NCBI GenBank assembly: GCA_933228895.1
Contig: OW121854.1
Span: forward strand, 8,869,131 to 8,933,130
Direction: 5' to 3'
DNA length: 64,000 nucleotides
Source of the DNA: Platycnemis pennipes
Taxonomy: Eukaryota > Arthropoda > Insecta > Odonata > Platycnemididae
Both the position numbers and the translations under genes were made by a program. Below are positions 52,388-64,000 of the stretch, in pieces. How positions within the stretch are numbered: position 1 is the stretch's first letter; each line of letters begins with the position of its first letter. The notes beneath the pieces were generated by a model, which was not told the origin of the DNA, did not search any database, and saw only the letters and a program-made list of their open reading frames with translations.

Positions 52388-55248
52388 CTGGAAGAAGGAA
52401 AGAATTATTACTAGTGTTGAAAACGTATCAATCGTACATAATCGAAGAGGGATCAAACCTTATAATGCATTAACAGCTAACTAAAGGTTGGCTATGGTGT
52501 GGAACATAATGTCTAAATCCTTAATCCTAAAAATTGACATTGCATTACGTAAAAAGCCAACTGATTTAGGCATTACAAGTGATACAGATCTATTGTTATG
52601 ACAAAAACTTAGGACTGATCTGACTTAGGAATGATCAAAATATCTTTCAACGTCAATACAGGTGTAGAACCTAATTTTCAAATCCTTAAACCTAAAAATT
52701 GACGTTGCATTACGTAAAAAGCCAACTGATTTAGGCATTACAAGTGATACAGATCTATTGTTACTACAAAAAAAGTTAGGACTGAACACTCAAATTATTT
52801 AAATGTTCAAAATATCTCTCAACATCAATACAATGTTTTCCAGTGAAAATTTGCAAATGACGCGTGAAAATTGAAAAAATGAGTAGTGATCTTTTAAATA
52901 AACTGACTGGGTAGTACTAAGTTTTTTTTTTACTATCATCATCCTGCTCTGTCATCTTTATGGAAAGTAAATTAGCATATGCCGGAAGCTTTTGGAATTT
53001 TACTGTGAAGGACATTGAAGTAGATTTCTGGAAAGAAACTCAAAGGATGAAGTTGGAAAGAGGATGCAAAGGTGGAACAAAGAGCATGATATGAGGTGGA
53101 AAGTAGCAATATCAATTAGATTAGATCAATTATATATCGATTAGATTAATTAATATTGGATGCTGAATCTATCATTCCAGAAATATTTCCCCCATCCCTA
53201 TCCTTATACCTTTCCTCCCGGTCTGAAGCGCCTATTAGTGCGGAAACAGACTTGAAAACACCCATGGTATCAATTAGATTTTCAACGCAAAATGAATTAC
53301 TACTGGACTGTTAAAAGTTTAGTGTTTTTCCTCCCATTGCTAAGCACTTAAGCCACCTAGTGACCAACCCAAGAGGGCAAACCCTCCAATGTTGGCCAAT
53401 GCATCACAGTCTAGCAATCTACTGCCATACAGCCCCCAAAAAATCACTTCTGTGAACGTGAGAGCTTATGTCAAACTGAATTGATAAATAAAAAATTGAT
53501 ATAAAGGGCGAGGAGCTGCATGAATTGCAAATTTTGTCTTCTTTTAGATGAATTGATAAAAACAAAATAGTTGGAGCATCTTAAAATGAATTCTACCACT
53601 TCTAACACATCAAAATTTCCTCTAGAATTCCTCCTGAAACTTATTTCTCCTATGACAGTAGCCAATTTTAGTCATCAGCCATAACAAAAAATGTAATAAA
53701 AATATCAAGGTAGCCTTTGCATTTAAAAATTTCAGGTTTTCCAACCAATTACGTGATATTTCATAAGGCTACCGGCATAGAGTAAGTATAATATGCATAT
53801 GTATATAAAGTATGGATGGAATGGAACAGAAAATTTAGTTGACGTTTATCTATAAAAAGAACTTAATCACTGAATGAAAACTGCAAATGTAAATTTTTTG
53901 ATAGTGAATTATCTTAGTAACTCTTATTTATACTCTGCACTCACTGAACTTTTAAGTTCAACACAATATCGCAAGGCACAGTTATTGCTAACACAGCATG
54001 AGATACCAACATATTGTGACAACTTTTCTTTGAAATAATACAATGCACATTTTGATAATTACATCATATGTGCATAGATATATCACGTCAATTTTTTGTC
54101 ACTGCTAATCATGAGACAGGGTGATTACATTCTGGTGTCCCTCAAAAAAAAAGTTAATAATACTAAAATTAACTGATGGGTCCTGAGATATGATGGAAAA
54201 CTGTCATTCCTAGGCCTTACAGAAGCCTCCAATGAGTTTTTCTTCAAAATATTGTTTTGACATTCTTGACAGTGTATACATGATATGAGATAAAAGGTAG
54301 CATTTTGATAAATAAATAATTGCACTTAATCTATTGAGATTGACACAAAACACTGTCCTTGGGAGCAAATACTTATCATATATATCACAAAGTTCTTCTC
54401 AAATCATGGCTTACAGACTCAATAGAATTATTGACATCATCAGTAACTTTGTAGAATCATATATATTATTACAGAAAGGTCTTTTTCTGTCATTCCGTAT
54501 GTGCTCCGTTAATACTACACCTACAGTGAAAAATGAGGTATCATTTTAAATGTTGAATCACCGGCTTCTGACGAAAAATACAATCTCAATCTCAAATTTC
54601 ACTATTTACCTGAAAATTTGACTTAAAAGTTTCGATCCAGAACCCGTTTTTTCGCATGGACAGTTGTATATAGCATTTTATAGAGTTAGCACTTTCCGTG
54701 ATATTTATGTTTGAGTTAAAGACTCATAACCAAAAAGTTATAGACGACCACATTGTTACTTCTAATATTGTCTCTAAAGAAGTTTTGTTAATTGCGTGCC
54801 ATTATTCAGTAACAGACGTCATGATTGTTCCTACTGGTACCAAACTCTCTTGCCTGTATTGTATTCACATGTTTTGTACAAACAAGTATAAAGAAAGTAT
54901 AAAGGCAACAAGTAAAGAAAGTACTTTATGATACACCTTCTTCTCTATTTAAAACCCAATTACACCATTTCCTTAACATACTTATTCCCTGATAGCGCGA
55001 AAGTGCAAAATTTTTGCACGGGTAACCTAGTTATTTCATAATGAAAATTTCAGTCTATTGAAAAACTACTATGGAAAACCCAGTGACTAAATCTATCATT
55101 TATACATAAAAATGCTGATGGTGCATATTTCCCATGCTTTATAAACAAATTTGTTCACACTAATTAGTCTAATTCACATTTTATAAACAACCATTGATTC
55201 ATAGCCCAAATATTACTTGTTGGCAACGATTTAAAGGAAGATACTCAC
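52388..55248 (-). other. TLDc gene intron with a 165-bp tandem duplication
   Basis: This is the intron between the last two coding exons, with GT at 55,247-55,248 and AG at 52,388-52,389 on the minus strand. GCATTACGTAAAAAGCCAAC occurs at 52,542 and 52,707, and the surrounding 120 or more bases match almost perfectly (CTGATTTAGGCATTACAAGT, GATACAGATCTATTGTTA), so about 52,495-52,820 is a tandem duplication. Nothing else was recognised. Confidence 0.8.
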
Positions 55249-55433
55249 TCTCCTGCTCCAATGGCCAGACTTTCATTGTTCCCTTTGATGAAATATATGT
55301 TCTCTCCTGTCCAGTTGTAGACTGTGCAAGTTGTGTCTTGTGAGTCCATGTCGAATTTGAACAAGAACGACTCTCCAGTGCCATAGAAGTGGTCGCTCAC
55401 TTTCAGAGCACATGATGTGAGAGCTCCAAATAC
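55249..55433 (-). CDS. mtd: TLDc gene, penultimate coding exon
   Basis: A 185-bp minus-strand exon between CTTTTCTCAG (55,434) and donor GA followed by GTGAGT. It starts in phase 0 and ends in phase 2. It reads VFGALTSCALKVSDHFYGTG, ESFLFKFDMDSQDTTCTVYN and WTGENIYFIKGNNESLAIGA followed by GE. The TLDc core pattern (FGA....F..S..FYGTGE.FLF.F......V..WTG.N.YFI.G....L.iG.G) is complete. The middle of the domain forms the beta-sandwich of the fold. Confidence 0.95.
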
Positions 55434-55802
55434 CTGAGAAAAGAAAACATGAATATTAAACAATGCTCAAATTGGGAATTGATACTAACGATGGAAAAAC
55501 AGATATGTATTAGCCTCTTATGAAACTATGTTTTCCAACCAATTCCAAAACATTCACAATTTTTATTAAAAAAACAAGTTTTAAAATGCTATTACGAAGT
55601 AACCAAAGACAAATGGGTACAAGAATTAAATTTAATCTTTCAGTTGGATTTGATAGGTTTGGGTTATGGAAGCTAATTATGTGTACAACATTCTACCAGT
55701 TGTCAAACTATCCAAGCAGCAAGAATACCAGTTATATATTCATGGATAAAAAAATATTGTTCAGTATATTTCAGAAAATCATTTCAAGAGAGAAATTTTC
55801 TT

Positions 55803-55870
55803 GCATCTACATCTACATCTGACTATGCAAGCCACCATAAGGGTGTGTGGCAGGGGGTAGGTACTATGAA
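55803..55870 (+). repeat. Second copy of the GCAAGCCACC / GTGTGTGGC repeat
   Basis: CATCTACATCTACATCTGAC, then ATGCAAGCCACCATAAGGGT and GTGTGGCAGGGGGTAGGTAC match 27,905-27,970. It lies in an intron of the TLDc gene in antisense orientation. Confidence 0.7.
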
Positions 55871-56185
55871 CACACAATAAAGGAGTGTTCTTAGTACCTA
55901 TCTCTGTATTTACTATGAATTATGTCAGTATTTTTTGGTAAACATCAATAATTAGAGATGTAGTAAGTATACTCTTTTGCAGAATAATATTTTCATCACT
56001 CTACGAAATAGGCTAACTGGCATTGAGAATCATTAAAGACTTTCCTAATACTAAATGCACTTTCCTCCTCATGAGGTATTCACGGCCCATTGTTAGGAAA
56101 TAAATACATAATTCTTTTTAAAAGCAGCCAAATTAAACTCAAGTTAACAAAGCAAACTTGACGACGTTCAAGAGATTATACTTAC

Positions 56186-56482
56186 ATTATTTTCAGTGTC
56201 TTGAACGACCAAAAGGATCGGGCTTTCAACTCGGGCCATTTTCCTATACATGGAGTTCAGCGAGAAGCCATGCTGGGACGTTGAGAAGGCCAGAGACCAC
56301 GCATATCCCTCAGCGCGGGCAGGGAGATGGCGACACAGTTTCCTCCTGTGCTCCTCGGATAATATCTCGGTGGTACCGGCCAACTCAGGGAGGAACACCT
56401 CCGAGGAAGCAAATGACTCGAGGCTAGCTGCGCTGCTGGCTGCATACAGGGCTCGACGAAGCTCTTCGCTCATTGACAGAAC
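56186..56482 (-). CDS. mtd: TLDc gene, exon encoding the start of the TLDc domain
   Basis: A 297-bp minus-strand exon (99 codons, phase 0 at both ends) between TTGTTGTCCAG and donor AAT followed by GTAAGT. It reads VLSMSEELRRALYAASSAAS, LESFASSEVFLPELAGTTEI, LSEEHRRKLCRHLPARAEGY, AWSLAFSTSQHGFSLNSMYR and KMARVESPILLVVQDTENN. The region from LSEEHRRKL onward is the start of the TLDc domain (L...LP.R..G..W.L.F.TS.HG.SL..LYR.......P.LLV..D). The preceding segment is a low-complexity linker, as in OXR1 and NCOA7. Upstream exons (LysM, GRAM or a short-isoform first exon) were not found in the window. Confidence 0.93.
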
Positions 56483-58100
56483 CTGGACAACAAGAAGAGT
56501 TCATTAAGGATTTGAGGTCCTCGGACACAAAAATTCAAAATGCACACACAAACACACGACTATGAAAGCAAGAATGTTTACAGATATTGGTGCAATGGAC
56601 AAGCAATTGCATAACTACATGCCTAAGTGTATTATTTGACTAAATACAGTGTTCCTAGATCATTTAATACTTTTGCAGCACCTAATCATGCCTCCAAGCT
56701 ATATCATCACTACCTATCCTAATAGGGTATTTTTACTTGTGCCAACACACACACTTATCGTATCGACTAACAACAGTGATTCCAAAATATACATCCATGA
56801 GTTCATAAACTAACACAGAATACTAATAGAGCAGGTAACAAAGAAATACAGCACTTCACCAGGGCATGTCCAAAATTGTATTCAGTCAATGGGTTTACGT
56901 TATCTCTTGGGTCAAGCAATGTTGCTAATGAAACAACGCTCTAAAGGCCACTTAGACATGGAAGGTAGTCAAAGGCAAACAGGGTACGGCAGACAGTGAC
57001 AAATGACACAATTATTGACGAATCACAAAAGCGAGGGTCGAGAATGATCATGTGACACTAAAAGAGTTGTTGCAGGCACTAGTGTTTCTGCTTTCTCATT
57101 ATTCTGAAACCTGGGTTGCAAAAGTTTCAAGGCTAACAAGAGAAAATTTGTTGAAAAGGTGATTTATATTTTAGGGATAGCTCTCAAGTAAATTTCGTTA
57201 CCAAGTTTACAAATTTGCACTGCTTAGGACGAAAATAGTTCCAAACATAGAAGTACTGGGACTGGTACTGGACAAGAAAATAAGGGGGAAAAATACTATA
57301 TCAAACAGTGCAACTTTAAGAATTCATGCTTTGCATCAGAGTACGTACATTGCTAAACAGCTATACCACAGTACTATATTGACAAACTGACAGTAGGTAT
57401 TTATTTAGGCTTAATGTATAATCATTCTCCCTGAAGACATTTCAACATCTGGTAGACATGGATGGTGATAACATACTTAACTCCTAAGCTGAGAAAGTTA
57501 AATTTTTCCCAATAGAGGCGTGGATAGTATCAGTAACGTACCAAGCCTACCTTGGCGCCCGGGGCTAACTAGATGGTAGCCCCGGGTGGCATAATGGCAA
57601 TTTTACTCGTTTTTCAATTTTGGCATCACCCCCATTTACGGCGCCCCCCCACTGGTATGCTGCAGGATAGTATATATCATAAGTATCTGTGCATATTTCA
57701 GGATATTTACAATTAATGACATTACGAAGTTCAACTCAGGGAACTGATATCTACTACTCCTTTATACAAGATAACCAAGTCTTTTAAATTACAAGAGGGC
57801 AGTATACATAAGGAAGAATAATACTTCAGGGTTTATTAAATAGCTCGTCATTTTGATGCATCGTCCTTTTCCTTCCCTTCGTTTCCAAAACCCTGATGGA
57901 CTACATCTTGTCAACAATACATATATATGAAAAATTTATGGGCGAATTTCATCCAACCGTTCGACACATACGATTTTTTTTTAAAAAAAGGAACATAAGA
58001 CTGTAAAATCAACTTTAATTTCAACGCTGGGGTTTTTTTATTGACAATCCTCCATAAAAATACCGGAGGATTCGGAAGAAAGGAAGCCTATATCTCCCAT
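56483..58100 (-). other. Upstream intron of the TLDc gene
   Basis: No exon was recognised. A GC-rich hairpin lies at 57,558-57,586 (listed separately). The surrounding 57,520-57,660 (GGCGCCCGGGGCTA, ACGGCGCCCCCCCACT) looks like a piece of an unidentified transposon end. Confidence 0.5.
57558..57586. repeat. GC-rich hairpin, 10-bp perfect arms
   Basis: CCCGGGGCTA, nine bases, then TAGCCCCGGG. The stem is perfect and unusually GC-rich for this AT-rich surrounding. Confidence 0.85.
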
Positions 58101-61100
58101 GATTAGAGAGCATAATAATTATGCAATTGCACGAGTACTGTCACACTTTGTGATCAACACTATAAAAGAGATGCACTTCCATGTCTTGTGCTTGGCATGG
58201 TACTTTTATCTCACTCTTTGAGCAGCGAACAATCAAGAGAAGAGCGAGAGGAGATCGTTGCACGACGATCACGCCTCGGAAATCATTTCGCAATCCATTT
58301 GAAGACATTAACAGTCAATTAAAAAAAAAAAACTATCCCTTCCCCCCCACCCAATTCCTAGTCCTCCCCCACTAACAAACACCCACCGTAACGAATGGAC
58401 TCGGCTGAACTGATAAATGGAAACAAAAAAGGAGCAGAAAAAACTGAATGGGAACGAACGGCTGTGGACAAGAACAGCGTTGCGGGAGTCGGCCGTCCCT
58501 CGACCACCGGCTGCGCTCAATTGGGTGCATTCCGACGGAGAGCTGGCAACGTCGCATCCGCTCCGCAATACTGGCTCTATTATTAATTCACGGTAAACTG
58601 GGGAACTCTTTGGGTTGATTGGCACAGAGAGGGGGGGATGGGGACTCCGGGTACGTTCCGAGGCAGCGCAGCAAGCTTCGGCGAGAAGAGACGAACGCAT
58701 TCCGAACTCGAAACTAAAAACACTTGGGAATGAATATCCGTCGGCGAAAACCTGTTGTGTTCCAAGGCGAAAAAAGTCTTAGGGAGTACACGAAAATTCG
58801 TCTTCACGTTCCAAAATCAAAACAACGTTGGATCCCCGCGTATCAACGGCGAAAGATAAACAACGGAAAAGCGGTGAATGCAAGGAATCGACGTGTTTAC
58901 CTGCGCTGAGCAACGCAAAACCACTTCAACAATCGTGGAAAGGGCAAAAGTTTATTTATTATTCCGTCCCAAACAAGTAGCATATATGAATCGTTTGAGA
59001 TAAGGCTAAAGCCAAACAAAACGTTTCAACCGACTCAGGTTCCATTGGGAATCGTAGAGATACTTAAAAATCCTCGATGCCTATTGGCATGGCATGAGTA
59101 AATACATTTTTTTAATAACATTTACGAAAAAATATTTACATACTCCATGCCAACGGCGCAACCGACTGGAAACTTGTCCTTTAACGCATGCGCAACATGT
59201 GTCTTGTTGTTAGCGGGGACAAACAACAACTAAGGTCACTTACGCCATCAAGGACAGATGGAAAAATAGGTAGAAGCAGGAACTTTTTTTCGGAGGAAAG
59301 GCCCATCCAGCGTCCACAATGAAATTAACTCTAAACTAAAAGCGCCCAGAGAGCATAAAATAGCGTTCCATCCGAAGGGCGGAGTAATTCCTAGAATTAA
59401 TATGCACATATAGTGTAACACCACATATTCCAAGTGTGAACGGTATTTCGTGTATGCTAATTACAAATCTGCCTCTCTCAAAATTGAAACCAGGACCTTC
59501 AAGATGGAAGGAAAGTACTATAGCTACCAAAAAATTACAATCCCGAAGCCAATGCCCCTTTCAGAAATAACAAGCAAGTTACTGAGAGTTTCCATAGACC
59601 ACCACGAAACCGTCATCGAAAGGGCGTTAGTTTTGATTGGCAAGAGATTTTGTATAATTTCCATCCACCCAACACGACCTACATACGAGAACATGCAAAC
59701 TGCATGGCGTCTGAGATACGACTACAACCAGGTCATCACAACGGAAAACTATCTAAATATAAATCAACGTGAAAATGTATTAAAATAAGCTACAGGTAAC
59801 AGACATTTCTAATCGGATTCGTCCATCAATATTTTACCGCGCCACATTTCAAACCTGACCAAATATTTCTTAATTTCACCGCCGGAAAGGGAGATTCGAA
59901 GAGGAGAAACAACAGAGTAGCGCCAATGCGACGGGTTATTTAGGTTAACCGCAGAGGGGAGTGGAGTGGCTTACCCAGGTGCCCATGTCAAAAATATCTG
60001 GCAAACGAAAGGAGAAGGAATGAAAGGTTGTTTCCGAGAGCACGCGAAGGATTATGTCTCGAGTTCATCCCCGAAAGAAAAAACGATTCGACTTCGTGAG
60101 ACACCAAAGGAAGCCGATACGAAAAGGGGGGGACCAGAATAAAATCCGCATATGAGGACATCAAAACCGAAACTCTTTCCGAGTTAAGTTTTCCGACCAC
60201 ATTATGAAGACATTCGGCATTAGGTACTTCCGGCAAAGACAATCTCGTTCGCAGAGGAAGAAAAATTCATAGATTAGGTACACGATAGGGAAATTTTGCC
60301 CTTGGAAAATATTTTAGCATATGCAAGAGGTGAAATTTTCAAATCGTCGATTCTTTCAAACAGGATACAACTTTTTCCAACAATCGTATTTCACAACACA
60401 ACAGCAAAAAGCGAATATTAACGTCACTAGGGCCAGTTAAATTAATATTACACTTAACGCGTCTACACAAGGAGTTTCGCGAAGAGAAGACGAGGGATTT
60501 TTAAGGGAGACGAAATAGAAAGTAACTAGGAACAGCATTCCGTTCCACATAGGTACCGAGTATTTAGCGAGTACACGTTACTACTGCAAGCGGGATTCAT
60601 ACGAAGTGATTGATGATAGTCGTACCCAGGTATCGGCACAGACTACATGAGGAAATAAGACCTCAAACACATTTTTGAAAACATCTTTTTAGTCTCATAC
60701 TATACTTCTCGAAAACCTTTATAGGAAGAGATAACAAGCGGAAATTGCAGTTTAAAAATAGAACATAAAACGGCGTATCTTTCCGCAGTTTTAACTCTCA
60801 CAATCACTCGCCAAAACGAATCAAAAAATACCATTTTTATTCATACTCAAAATTTTTAATGAAAAACAATGCTTTCAATGACTAACTCTTCAGTAATGAT
60901 ATGGTAAAATTACAGCCAACATTAAAAACTTTACTACACGGATATACTTTTCAGGATATTTTTTCTAGACTTCAGCCCGGGAAAAATAGCTCTCTTATGC
61001 GAAAGAATCCATGGCTGATGCACAAACATCATTTTGCGCTTAAGATGTTTGACAATTTTCATCTCATACACAGTTTTTCTTACTAAAATTGCAAGATTTC

Positions 61101-61611
61101 ATTTCGTTAAGGAACAGATCTTTCTTTCGCTATGCCACTTTTCGGTTTTTGAGAATACTGAATTCGTACTGATTTGTGCGAAATATTGCGCAACACGGCA
61201 TTGTTCTGTTTGTCTTAAAATGTTTCCTGCAAGCATCGACAAAAAAAACGTATTTTCTACCATTTAGACACCCAATTTCCCGCAACAATCAACGTGCACA
61301 TATTTTTACAGTCACTATTATGACTTCCGATTAGAATTTCCCCCTTGGTCGTTAATCGAAGCGGCAATGACATTATCAAGGGAGAGATAGCATCTTCCTT
61401 GCACAAAGGACTCGACCCACGCCTCGTACGTGGGGGCGGAAGGAAGTATAACACCCACAGCCCGCATCGACTCGACTTCGTATCGCAAAAAATGTCGATC
61501 CATCAAAACCGCGAAACGAATTGACATTATAGCACTCACATTTGCACCGAACATTGCATTATATCATGAATCGCAAAATAAATCGACTGATATCGCACAT
61601 ACGCAAAGGTG
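58101..61611. other. Possible promoter region or long first intron of the TLDc gene
   Basis: GC content rises at 58,200-58,900 with many CpG dinucleotides. CTATAAAAGAG at about 58,158 is a plus-strand TATA-like word. On the minus strand a possible donor (CAGCGCAG followed by GTAAAC) lies near 58,900 and could end a first exon of a short TLDc isoform, a form known for OXR1/NCOA7 genes. None of this is firm. Open frames in 58,308-58,909 occur on both strands and show no motif. The rest of the interval is AT-rich with nothing recognisable. Confidence 0.35.
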
Positions 61612-62127
61612 CGTTTACACGTAGCAGTTTGACTGCTATGACAGTCAACTGCTAACAACTATTAAGCCCCACTCGCATGTGTAAATAGCAACTGCGATGC
61701 GAGTTCAGGTCGATACTGTACACATGTCGAACACTATCGATCCACGTTCGAGCTATTAGCAAATTTGAAGCCCATTTACTTTCCAGCGGAAATGTATCCA
61801 ACACAATCGCCAACGTAAAGCAACACACGACGGAATCTGGATATAATTACAAGGATACCCCTCCCCAAAAGGGGAGATTCTTCTCTTTAAAGAATGGGAA
61901 CAAAAGAAAATCGTCGATGGAATTTATTGCTTAATAAATTAAATGAAAATTTAAGCGAAATTCACTATTAAAATAAAAAGCTTTTTATTTGTTGTGGCAA
62001 CGCCTAAATAGCGGCTTTAAGCTGCATAGAAGTTAACGCAGACGCATCATAGCAGTGGCGATATAGATACATCGCACATCTCGCGACTGTTATAGCAGTC
62101 AACTGCTACGTGTAAACGCTGCCTAAC
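61612..62127. mobile_element. Inverted-repeat element, about 516 bp
   Basis: The left end reads GCGTTTACACGTAGCAGTTT followed by GACTGCTATGACAGTC. The right end in complement reads GCGTTTACACGTAGCAGTTG followed by ACTGCTATAACAGTC. The arms are about 35 bp with a single-base indel and one mismatch. Just outside, both continue with AGG-like bases, but I find no clear target duplication. It has no coding frame, so a non-autonomous DNA element is likely, superfamily undetermined. Confidence 0.75.
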
Positions 62128-63042
62128 GTGAAAACGCAAATCGATTGATATCGAACGATACCTCGAGAACGAAAAAGGATAGAGAGAAAACAGTATGGGG
62201 GACTAGGATACACGGATAAAAACGCGAAATCATAAGATGCAAATGCCAAAAGACGGGAACGAAAAACAAGGAATCGCAAGAAAAATAAAATAAAAATATG
62301 AAAACCCAGCCCTTGTTAACATAAATCTTTGTTTTGCATTTTATTAACATTAATATTTTTGAAAAATATTAGGCAAAAATGACGCTGCTACTGCTGCTAC
62401 CATTTGGAAGCACTGGTATTTATAACACAATGTCAATAGCCAATGAGAATATTTAAATTACATAAAAATATAAGACGGACCTTGGTTAGGTACAGCCTTA
62501 ATTAATTGAGTAAATAGGCTCGTAGGCACGTGCCGTCAGAAGTACCGTTGCCAATGTGAACAACATACTACAGCGCCACTTTCATGTAACTAAGGAATCG
62601 TGAGGGCATTAGAATGGCCAAGAGTGTGAATATAGAGCATTAAAAATTTGTTTTTTTCATTTCCCATTAAAAAATATATTTAGCGATTCATCGTAATGCG
62701 TAGGTAATTCGAAAAAATGAAGTTATCGGGGAAATACGACTGCTGGGGCTTATATTATTCCTAAGGTGAGGAAAAAAATTAATTAGTCAGATGGAAAAAA
62801 CAAAACAAAAAAAAATATGCGCAAAGGAAGCGGAATGAAAAAAAAACTTATTGGGAAAGGGCAACGAGCCAAGCAAAAGTGGATTAAGAAGACGATATAA
62901 AACCAAAGAGATTAGTGTTTTCCAGGTCTGTGAAAAATTTAACACGACCGCATTCCGATTAAAAATACAATATTTAGAAGGCATTCAGAACAAATCTGAT
63001 GAATCATAGAGATTCCTAGCAACCATTAATTTATTATTTTTC
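62128..63042. other. AT-rich, nothing recognised
   Basis: No gene, splice-bounded frame or element end was found on either strand. Confidence 0.45.
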
Positions 63043-63415
63043 CTTAAAATTAGGGATGGGTCGGTTCCACTTTTTTTCGGTTCCGGTTCGGTTCTTAACT
63101 TCGGTTCTCGGTTCCGATTCTCGGTTCCGGTTCTTAATTTACCACTTACTTTGCATAGCTCAATGGTAAGATAAGGTAATCAATAATTATTTTCAGAGAC
63201 TGAATTAGAATAATTCGAGACTTTGAAGCATCTAAGTACACTATTTCACCAGGTTTTAATGTGAAGCCTCCACTTTCGGAGTGTGAGTAGGTTTCAAACT
63301 GGTTTTCGCGCCAATTATTTCGGTACCGATTATTTTTGGCCTCGGTTCCGGCTCCGGTTCTAAGCTCAAGAACCGGTGGAACCGAGAACCGAACCGACCC
63401 ATCCCTACTTAAAAT
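63043..63415. mobile_element. hAT-type MITE, 357 bp, perfect 8-bp target duplication
   Basis: Element 63,051-63,407 begins TAGGGATGGGTCGGTTC and ends with its exact reverse complement. Subterminal regions consist of CGGTTC/CGGTTCTCGG motifs in inverted orientation. CTTAAAAT flanks both sides (63,043-63,050 and 63,408-63,415) without mismatch. TAGGG-type ends and 8-bp duplications fit hAT. The interior is non-coding. Confidence 0.93.
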
Positions 63416-63549
63416 AAAACATGAAGCAAAATTAACAGGTTTTCGTTTATTAACCGGGGAGATATGACGGTGCTTGTATAGGAACAGTATTTAATAATAA
63501 AATTACCTATACCCTTAGAAAAATATGACAATTATTACAATAAGACATA

Positions 63550-64000
63550 AATAGAGTCGGGAGGTACGCTCAACTGTAGAAAGTAAAGATTGAATATGGT
63601 TGTCCTCAATTCCGCATACTGCCTGCCTCTCATTATTCCATCCAAAACTACCTTTTCTTTTCTTCTATCTACCCAGATTGCCCAACATTCTTCCCTGTGA
63701 ATTTTTAGGGCATTTAAAAAAATGCTAGATGTTTAGACCTACAACCGATCATACAATGCCACATTCAGCAGTCATATTTGTGAGCTCTGTTCTGATCGCC
63801 ACAACAATTCAGCTAGGTACTTTAAAGGTCCTTGATATGAAGATGGATTCTTAACTTGCTTTGTCTCCTGGCCAACAATCTTCCCTCAATCACGTCCTTC
63901 AAACCCTCTATTTCCTGCTCCCTCCAGTTCTTCTTCCTTCTCCTAATTTCCTCAATCAACTTCCTTATCCCCCCTACCAGCACTTCCTCGTTCGTCTTCA
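63550..64000 (-). pseudogene. RTE-like LINE carboxy-end fragment, cut by window edge
   Basis: On the minus strand the last bases of the window read TNEEVLVGGIRKLIEEIRRR, then KKNWREQEIEGLKDVIEGRL and LARRQ. After about 150 unrelated bases come DRRKEKVVLDGIMRGRQYAE and LRTTI (about 63,595-63,680). These are the terminal blocks of RTE/BovB-type LINE proteins (TNEEVL.RI.E.R.LL..I..R...WIGH...R.GLL..VIEG...G.R.RGR, then a GxxYxxLRxx block). The intervening bases may be another insertion. It resembles the subfamily of 16,075-16,240 rather than the copies at 25.7-45.5 kb. Confidence 0.6.

Noticed and set aside
58308..58700. 130-codon minus-strand open frame
   Set aside because: GC-rich region with frames open on both strands, low-complexity translation and no family motif; more likely promoter or untranslated sequence.
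59248..59788. Frames of 61-112 codons on both strands
   Set aside because: No recognisable domain, poor start context and mutual overlap; not called.

Overview
The window is AT-rich eukaryotic DNA, almost certainly from an arthropod and most likely an insect. The evidence is one recognisable spliced gene (a TLDc-domain gene of the OXR1/NCOA7/mustard family), RTE-, jockey- and R2/R4-like LINEs, Penelope-like elements with GIY-YIG domains, copia, Transib, piggyBac and hAT relatives, tRNA-derived repeats, and no prokaryotic operon structure. I cannot name the species.

Layout. Positions 1-464 hold nothing recognisable. About 465-14,270 is one continuous satellite array with a 67-bp monomer. The core (about 712-14,030) stays in exact 67-bp register for nearly 200 monomers, has several alternating monomer types, contains large duplications that are whole multiples of 67 bp (34, 44, 48, 51, 83 and 84 monomers), and decays at both edges. 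From 14.3 to 30 kb there is mostly AT-rich sequence with degraded LINE pieces, a heavily broken transposase-like coding region (16.7-17.8 kb), a perfect 30-bp palindrome flanked by 8-bp direct repeats, a hAT-type MITE, two exon-like stretches on the minus strand, a pair of outward-facing TATA motifs in a 26-bp inverted repeat, and a nearly perfect 299-bp tandem duplication.

30.3-46.7 kb is a nest of transposable elements. A minus-strand LINE with a restriction-like endonuclease domain is split by a Transib-like (RAG1-related) element (31,168-33,703; ends CACAGTG, target duplication CGACG), which is itself split by a 349-bp RTE-like LINE with an 11-bp target duplication. A jockey-like LINE is split by two head-to-head Penelope-like fragments. 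A copia element is split by tRNA-like sequence, the 3' end of a second copia element and a 374-bp MITE. Another RTE-like LINE (43.0-45.6 kb) is cut at TTAA by a 1,226-bp piggyBac-like element that still carries part of the transposase cysteine-rich tail.

From about 48.5 kb the DNA is less repetitive and carries the last three coding exons of the TLDc gene on the minus strand (56,482 down to 52,252). These join in frame to 205 codons plus a stop. The sequence upstream of them (56.5-63 kb) is probably intron and/or promoter. It contains a 61.6-62.1 kb inverted-repeat element and a 357-bp hAT-type MITE with perfect 8-bp target duplications. The window ends in another minus-strand LINE tail.

Apart from the TLDc gene, nothing here looks like an intact protein-coding gene. 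The mobile elements are all broken or non-autonomous.
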